DNA from: Treponema sp.
Lineage (GTDB): Bacteria; Spirochaetota; Spirochaetia; Treponematales; Breznakiellaceae
DNA: 8,751 bases
Assembly: GCA_031276615.1 (NCBI GenBank)
Contig: JAISND010000085.1
Coordinates: 1 to 8,751, forward strand
Reading direction: 5' to 3'
This document shows, in pieces, positions 5,276 to 8,751 of the stretch. Position 1 is the first letter of the stretch, and each line of letters opens with the position of its first letter. Position numbers and translations under genes: made by a program. The notes below the pieces were generated by a model, which was not told where the DNA came from, did no database searches, and was given only the letters and a program-made list of their open reading frames with translations.

Positions 5276-6300
5276 AGGGGTTCCCCTTCCCCGCCCTTCG
5301 TTCCCGCGGACCGTCCGAAACGCCGGCAGAGGGCGGCAAACGAAAGTTCCTTCGCGCCCAAAAGGCCCTGGGGCCGGAAGAGCATCACAAAGATGAGGAT
5401 CAGCGGATATATGACAAGGCGGTAATCCTGGAGGAAACGCAGGAATTCCTGGAGGCAGGTAAGCACGTAGGCGGCCAGAATGGCGCCGGTCATGGAACCC
5501 ATACCCCCAAGGACGACGTAGATGAGATAATCAATGCTCTTGGTAAAGGAAGCCACATCGGGCTTTACAAAGCCTATTACCATAGCGTACAGACAGCCGC
5601 CTGTGCCGGCGATAAAGGACGCGATCACAAAGCCCGCCATTTTGTAGCGAAACACGCTGATTCCGCTGGCGTTAGCTGCTATCTCATCCTCCCTGACGGC
5701 CAGTATCGCCCTGCCGTAGGTCGAGCGGAGAAAATTTCGCAGCAGTATGACAAGGAAGATCAAAAACGCCGTTACCGTAAGGAAGGAAAGATCCGACTGA
5801 AGCATGGCGATAACGGTAAAGCGCCGGCCGTTCGCGCCGCCGGTGATATTCCTGAGGTTGGTAAGGATCACCCGGATGATCTCGCCGAAACCCAGGGTGA
5901 CGATGGCAAGGTAATCGCCGGACAGCTTGAGTACCGGAAAGGCGATGAAGAATCCGGCGAGGGCCGCAAGAAGGCCCGCCATAAGGATGGCAAGCGGGAG
6001 GGGAAGGCCCAAATCAAGGGTAAAGGAAATGCACGAATAGGCGCCTATGGCCATAAAGCCGGCCTGCCCCAGCGAAAGCTGGCCCGTAATGCCGGTTATG
6101 GTGTTGACGCTTATGGCGAGGATGGCGTTGATTCCTCCCAGGGTTATGACCTGCGCCGTATAGGCGTCGAGGATATTCGCTTTTATGAGGACAAAGGGAA
6201 GCGCCAGCGCCGCGAAGGCGAAGAGGCCGGGAATCAGCAGGCCGGAGACCGGGCGCCGGGAATCCGAAAGCGCCGGAACGGAAATTCTTTTTTCCCGCAT
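5272..6300 (-). CDS. livM: Branched-chain amino acid ABC transporter permease LivM
   Basis: A 342-residue inner-membrane permease forming the channel with LivH. The hydrophobic segments number eight to ten, the first at about 20-38 and the last at about 305-318. The family hallmark GITGQLSLGQAGFMAIGAY lies at about 70-88. The cytoplasmic coupling loop that contacts the ATPases is YGRAILAVREDEIAANASGI (195-214), and VVLGGMGSMTGAILAAYVL is the conserved late segment. The end is a basic, glycine-rich cytoplasmic tail (about 320-342). The ATG at 6300-6298 has GGAG six bases upstream, which overlaps the livH stop; the gap to livH is nine bases. The first 19 residues are polar and charged, a short cytoplasmic lead-in. 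Confidence 0.95.
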   Translation of the reverse strand: MREKRISVPALSDSRRPVSGLLIPGLFAFAALALPFVLIKANILDAYTAQVITLGGINAILAISVNTITGITGQLSLGQAGFMAIGAYSCISFTLDLGLPLPLAILMAGLLAALAGFFIAFPVLKLSGDYLAIVTLGFGEIIRVILTNLRNITGGANGRRFTVIAMLQSDLSFLTVTAFLIFLVILLRNFLRSTYGRAILAVREDEIAANASGISVFRYKMAGFVIASFIAGTGGCLYAMVIGFVKPDVASFTKSIDYLIYVVLGGMGSMTGAILAAYVLTCLQEFLRFLQDYRLVIYPLILIFVMLFRPQGLLGAKELSFAALCRRFGRSAGTKGGEGEPL

Positions 6301-6309
6301 ATGCCGCTC

Positions 6310-7203
6310 CTATACCTTGATCCGCGTCCTGCGGCCCAGTATGCCCGCGGGCTTGACCAGCAGGATGACAATCAAAATGGAAAAGGAGATGGCGTCCGCG
6401 TACCGGGAAGAGAGAAAGCCCTTGGTCAGGGTTTCGGCTATGCCCAGAACCACGCCGCCGAACATCGCGCCCGGTATGGAGCCGATGCCGCCAAAGACCG
6501 CGGCCACGAAAGCCTTGAGGCCCGGCATGGTTCCCATAGTGGGAGACACCTGGGGATAGGCAAAGGCAAAGAGCATGCCCCCGGCCGCGGCAAGAACGGA
6601 GCCGACGGCAAAGGTAAAAGAAATCGTCCCGTTCACGGGAATCCCCATCAGGCTTGCCGCCTGGAGATCAAAGGAGACGGCGCGCATCGCCTTGCCGCGT
6701 TTGGTATAGTTGACGATGTAATTGAGAATCAGCATGAGCGCGGCGGAAAAAAGTATCACGACAAGCTGGATATTGGAAACCGAAAAACCGCCGATTTCAA
6801 TATTGCTGACCGCGGGACGGGGAAACTGCCGGGGATTGGGCCCGATAAAGGGCAGTACCCGGGCGCCGTTTTGCAATATCAGGGAGACGGCTATCGCGGT
6901 GATCAGGGAATTGAGCCGGGGAGCGCTGCGAAGGGGCCGGTAGGCGAAACGCTCAATGGCCACGCCCAGACAGGCGCAGAGAGTCATGGAAAAGACAAAG
7001 GCCCCCGCAAGGGACACGGGGTTAACCCCGAAGCGGGTCAGCACAAAATAGCCGGCGTAAGCCCCCACCATGAGCAGGTCCCCGTGGGCAAAGTTGATCA
7101 GCATAACGATGCCGTAGACCATGGTGTCGCCCAGGGCGATAAGGGCATAGATGCTGCCCAGGGAAACGCCGTTTATTAATTGCTGTAAAAAAATACCGGA
7201 CAC
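6310..7203 (-). CDS. livH: Branched-chain amino acid ABC transporter permease LivH
   Basis: A permease of about 297 residues with the start chosen here. Family marks are SGIFLQQLINGVSLGSIYAL at the N-terminus, INFAHGD (about 36-42), the coupling loop RGKAMRAVSFDLQAASLMGI (about 159-178) and FGGIGSIPGA (about 217-226), within eight or so membrane segments. The start is uncertain. The frame is open up to a TTG at 7251-7249 (313 residues), but that codon sits in the middle of a 35-bp palindrome and adds residues that LivH proteins do not have. A GTG at 7203-7201 gives the usual FLQQLINGVSLGS beginning, so I prefer it; a TTG at 7209-7207 is a close alternative. None of these has a strong Shine-Dalgarno sequence, only a weak GGG, so initiation may be poor or depend on the upstream structure. 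That would keep permease levels low relative to LivK. Confidence 0.92.
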   Translation of the reverse strand: MSGIFLQQLINGVSLGSIYALIALGDTMVYGIVMLINFAHGDLLMVGAYAGYFVLTRFGVNPVSLAGAFVFSMTLCACLGVAIERFAYRPLRSAPRLNSLITAIAVSLILQNGARVLPFIGPNPRQFPRPAVSNIEIGGFSVSNIQLVVILFSAALMLILNYIVNYTKRGKAMRAVSFDLQAASLMGIPVNGTISFTFAVGSVLAAAGGMLFAFAYPQVSPTMGTMPGLKAFVAAVFGGIGSIPGAMFGGVVLGIAETLTKGFLSSRYADAISFSILIVILLVKPAGILGRRTRIKV

Positions 7204-7231
7204 ATTCAAACCCGTGCAAGGCCCGTCCCGC

Positions 7232-7266
7232 AGGTAATTCCGGACATTCAATGCCCGGAATTACCT
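7232..7266 (-). repeat. 35-bp near-perfect palindrome between livK and livH
   Basis: AGGTAATTCCGG (7232-7243) and CCGGAATTACCT (7255-7266) are perfect 12-bp complementary arms. The 11 bases between them continue the symmetry (CATT facing AATG), with one mismatched pair at 7244/7254 and a single central base at 7249. In the livKHMGF message this is a strong hairpin beginning at the livK stop codon (TGA, 7268-7266). No T-run follows on the minus strand, so it is not an intrinsic terminator. The likely role is protection of the livK message from 3' decay, or a processing site, as hairpins do between binding-protein and permease genes in other operons. Confidence 0.85.
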
Positions 7267-8402
7267 CAGGGATTAACCGTGGTCTTGTAGACCGTGACGA
7301 GCTTGCCGTCCTTCTTGACGATTTCCTGAACCACCGCGGACTTGACCGGATTGCGCTTCGCGTCGAAGGAAAGGTTGCCGGTCAGGTAAGAACCCTTGGT
7401 CGCGGCAAGGGCGTTTTTAACCGCGGTAGAATCGGTGGAACCGGCCCTGGCAAGAGCGTCCCTGACCAGGTACATGGAATCGTAACCCAGGGCGGAGAAG
7501 GCGTTGGGCACGGTTCCGAATTTCGCGGTAAAGTCCTTCACGAAATTCACCACCCTGGGCTCGGTGGAATCCGAAGCGTAGTGGTTGGAATAGAAGCCGT
7601 TGAGAACCTCGTCCCCGGCATTCTCGGTCAGCCCGTCCCAGCCGTCGGCGCCGACGATGGGGGTGTTGATCCCCTGGGCCCGAAGCTGCTTGGCAATGAG
7701 CGCCACGGTGGAGTAATAATCCGGCAGATAGACCACGTCGGGATTTGCCGCCTTGATCTTGGTGATCTGGGCGTTAAAGTCCACGTCCCCGGTGATATAG
7801 GATTCCTGGGCTACGACGGTTCCCCCCGCTTTCTCGAAGGCGGGAACAAAGTTATCCTTAAGCCCTACCGAATAATCGTTGCCGTTATCGTAAAGCACCG
7901 CGGCGCGTTTTGCCTTCAGCGTGTTTGCGGCAAAGGCGCCGCCCACGGTTCCCTGGAAGGGATCGATAAAGCAGGCCCGGAAAATAAAATCGCCCGCGTC
8001 GGTAACCGCGGCGGCGGTGGCGGCGGGGGCAACAAGCACCACCTTCTGGGCCTGGGCCAGGGAGGTGATGGCGATGGTGCAGCCCGATGTGAGGGAACCG
8101 ATGATCACGTTCACCCTGTCCTGTGCCGTAAGTTTGCGGTACGCGTTGACGGTAATCTCGGGGTTTCCCGTATCGTCTTCGGAAACAAGCGCGATTTTTT
8201 TGCCGTTAACGCCGCCGGCGGCGTTGATCTCGTCAATCGCCAGTTCAATTCCCTTCCTGGCTTCCACTCCGTAAACCGCTACGGAGCCGGAAAGCGGGAA
8301 AATACCGCCGATGGTGATGGTATCACTCTCCTTTGATCCCCCCGGAAAGACCTGGGAAGCGGCGCAGAACAGCGCCATGAACAGTAAAACGCTTCTTTTC
8401 AT
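7266..8402 (-). CDS. livK: Branched-chain amino acid ABC transporter substrate-binding protein LivK
   Basis: A 378-residue periplasmic binding protein of the Leu/Ile/Val (type I periplasmic binding) family. The signal is about residues 1-20 (MKRSVLLFMALFCAASQVFP), followed by GGSKES. The only cysteine, C13, is inside the hydrophobic core and is not in a lipobox, so a soluble periplasmic form is more likely than a lipoprotein. The mature domain opens with ITIGGIFPLSGSVAVYG (about 29-45). IGSLTSGCTIA (101-111) and APAATAAA are the N-lobe pocket strands, GADGWDG (241-247) is in the C-lobe and GYDSMYLVRDAL is near the hinge. The length is normal. The ATG has AAGGAGA about nine bases upstream. It begins 49 bases after the stop of a chemotaxis receptor gene and leads livH by a structured gap of 62 bases. 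The ligand is probably an aliphatic amino acid; related proteins bind amides or urea, and the pocket alone does not decide. Confidence 0.95.
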   Translation of the reverse strand: MKRSVLLFMALFCAASQVFPGGSKESDTITIGGIFPLSGSVAVYGVEARKGIELAIDEINAAGGVNGKKIALVSEDDTGNPEITVNAYRKLTAQDRVNVIIGSLTSGCTIAITSLAQAQKVVLVAPAATAAAVTDAGDFIFRACFIDPFQGTVGGAFAANTLKAKRAAVLYDNGNDYSVGLKDNFVPAFEKAGGTVVAQESYITGDVDFNAQITKIKAANPDVVYLPDYYSTVALIAKQLRAQGINTPIVGADGWDGLTENAGDEVLNGFYSNHYASDSTEPRVVNFVKDFTAKFGTVPNAFSALGYDSMYLVRDALARAGSTDSTAVKNALAATKGSYLTGNLSFDAKRNPVKSAVVQEIVKKDGKLVTVYKTTVNP

Positions 8403-8434
8403 AAAAAATTTCTCCTTAAAATAAATTTCAGTTG

Positions 8435-8458
8435 TTATACGACATGTTATACTACATG
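8435..8458 (-). promoter_or_regulatory. Tandem 12-bp repeat and operator-like palindrome upstream of livK
   Basis: On the plus strand TTATACGACATG (8435-8446) is followed directly by TTATACTACATG (8447-8458), a 12-bp unit repeated with one mismatch. Read on the minus strand each unit gives GTATAAC, a five-of-six match to a -10 box (TATAAC at 8451-8446 and 8439-8434). CATGT (8443-8447) and ACATG (8454-8458) also make a short palindrome with a 6-base centre. No good -35 is seen at the right distance. The array covers the receptor stop codon and lies about 30-55 bases before the livK ATG, where an operator or a doubled -10 would be expected. Confidence 0.4.
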
Positions 8459-8751
8459 GTTTTCAGGGAATTAATATCCTCAATAACCGCCTGACCCGAG
8501 ACAAGCAGGGCCGAGGAGGCTTCCTTTATGGAAGATATGAGGCCGTTTATTCCGTTCAGGGATTCCAGAACCTGGCTGCCCCCGACATTCTGGGTCTCCA
8601 TGGCGTTTTTGATGTCAAGCTCCTCGGTTTTTACGGCGTTTATCAGGGCGGCCATGGCGTCAAACTGCTCCTGGGCCTGAACCGACGAGTCCCGGGAACT
8701 GTCGATCAGTTCCTTGATTTTTTTGAGGCTGTTGGAAATTTCCACCGCCTG
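8452..8751 (-). CDS. Methyl-accepting chemotaxis protein, C-terminal end (runs off the right edge)
   Basis: The last 99 residues of a protein whose frame is open to the window edge (it begins QAVEISNSLKK). The sequence is one long alpha-helical coiled coil with heptad-spaced hydrophobics. It contains QNVGGSQVLESLNGINGLIS (about 54-73), a pattern common in the descending helix of treponeme chemotaxis receptors, including E and Q residues placed like methylation sites. The receptor tip that contacts CheW and CheA is not in the window; it must lie further upstream in the gene. The GTG inside the fragment (codon 3) is not the true start. The stop TAG (8454-8452) lies within the tandem repeat before livK. 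A sensory receptor next to a binding-protein gene may reflect taxis to the same nutrient, but that is a guess from position. Confidence 0.78.
   Translation of the reverse strand, partial: QAVEISNSLKKIKELIDSSRDSSVQAQEQFDAMAALINAVKTEELDIKNAMETQNVGGSQVLESLNGINGLISSIKEASSALLVSGQAVIEDINSLKTM

Noticed and set aside
4604..5425. Plus-strand open frame of 273 codons opposite livG and the end of livM
   Set aside because: Antisense to clear ABC motifs, and has no domain or ribosome binding site of its own.
6301..8336. Two long plus-strand open frames (6301-7179 and 7251-8336) opposite livH and livK
   Set aside because: They are rich in G, H, R and D without a hydrophobic core, and both are fully antisense to unmistakable transporter genes. 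GC-rich codon use opens these frames.
1..8751. CRISPR arrays, tRNA or rRNA genes, insertion sequences
   Set aside because: No repeat-spacer pattern, cloverleaf or transposase sequence was found on either strand.

Overview
The window reads as chromosomal DNA from a fairly GC-rich spirochaete, most likely Treponema or a close relative. The clues are the C-terminal tail of a treponeme-style methyl-accepting chemotaxis protein, the secreted proteins ending their signals in FAQ or leading into GGSKES, and the family mix. The genus is an inference; no rRNA or other taxonomic marker is present.

Left part (1-2990). The 5' end of an unidentified small gene runs off the left edge on the minus strand. 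It is followed by a short non-coding stretch holding a terminator-like hairpin, then a plus-strand gene for an exported protein with two beta-sandwich (fibronectin III-like) repeats and a C-terminal helical TPR-like part. After a 377-base gap comes a 292-residue sigma-70 family factor that lacks region 1.1. Directly upstream of it is a textbook sigma-54 (-24/-12) promoter, preceded by repeated and palindromic TGACCCATTCGGCC-like half-sites that look like enhancer sites for a sigma-54 activator. The gene ends in a structured 3' region and a clear intrinsic terminator.

Right part (3049-8751, all minus strand). Read in the direction of transcription: the C-terminus of a chemotaxis receptor, then livK (periplasmic binding protein), livH and livM (permeases), livG and livF (ATPases) and a CBS-CBS-ACT protein. 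From livM onward, genes overlap or sit within a few bases of each other with good ribosome binding sites, so this is one transport operon for branched-chain or related amino acids. livK is set apart by a near-perfect 35-bp palindrome between its stop and livH, a likely mRNA-stabilising hairpin that would let the binding protein outnumber the membrane parts. The CBS-ACT protein is translationally coupled to livF and is a candidate internal sensor for the transporter.

The most interesting signal is the sigma-54 to sigma-70 cascade architecture, which parallels the RpoN-RpoS cascade of Borrelia.
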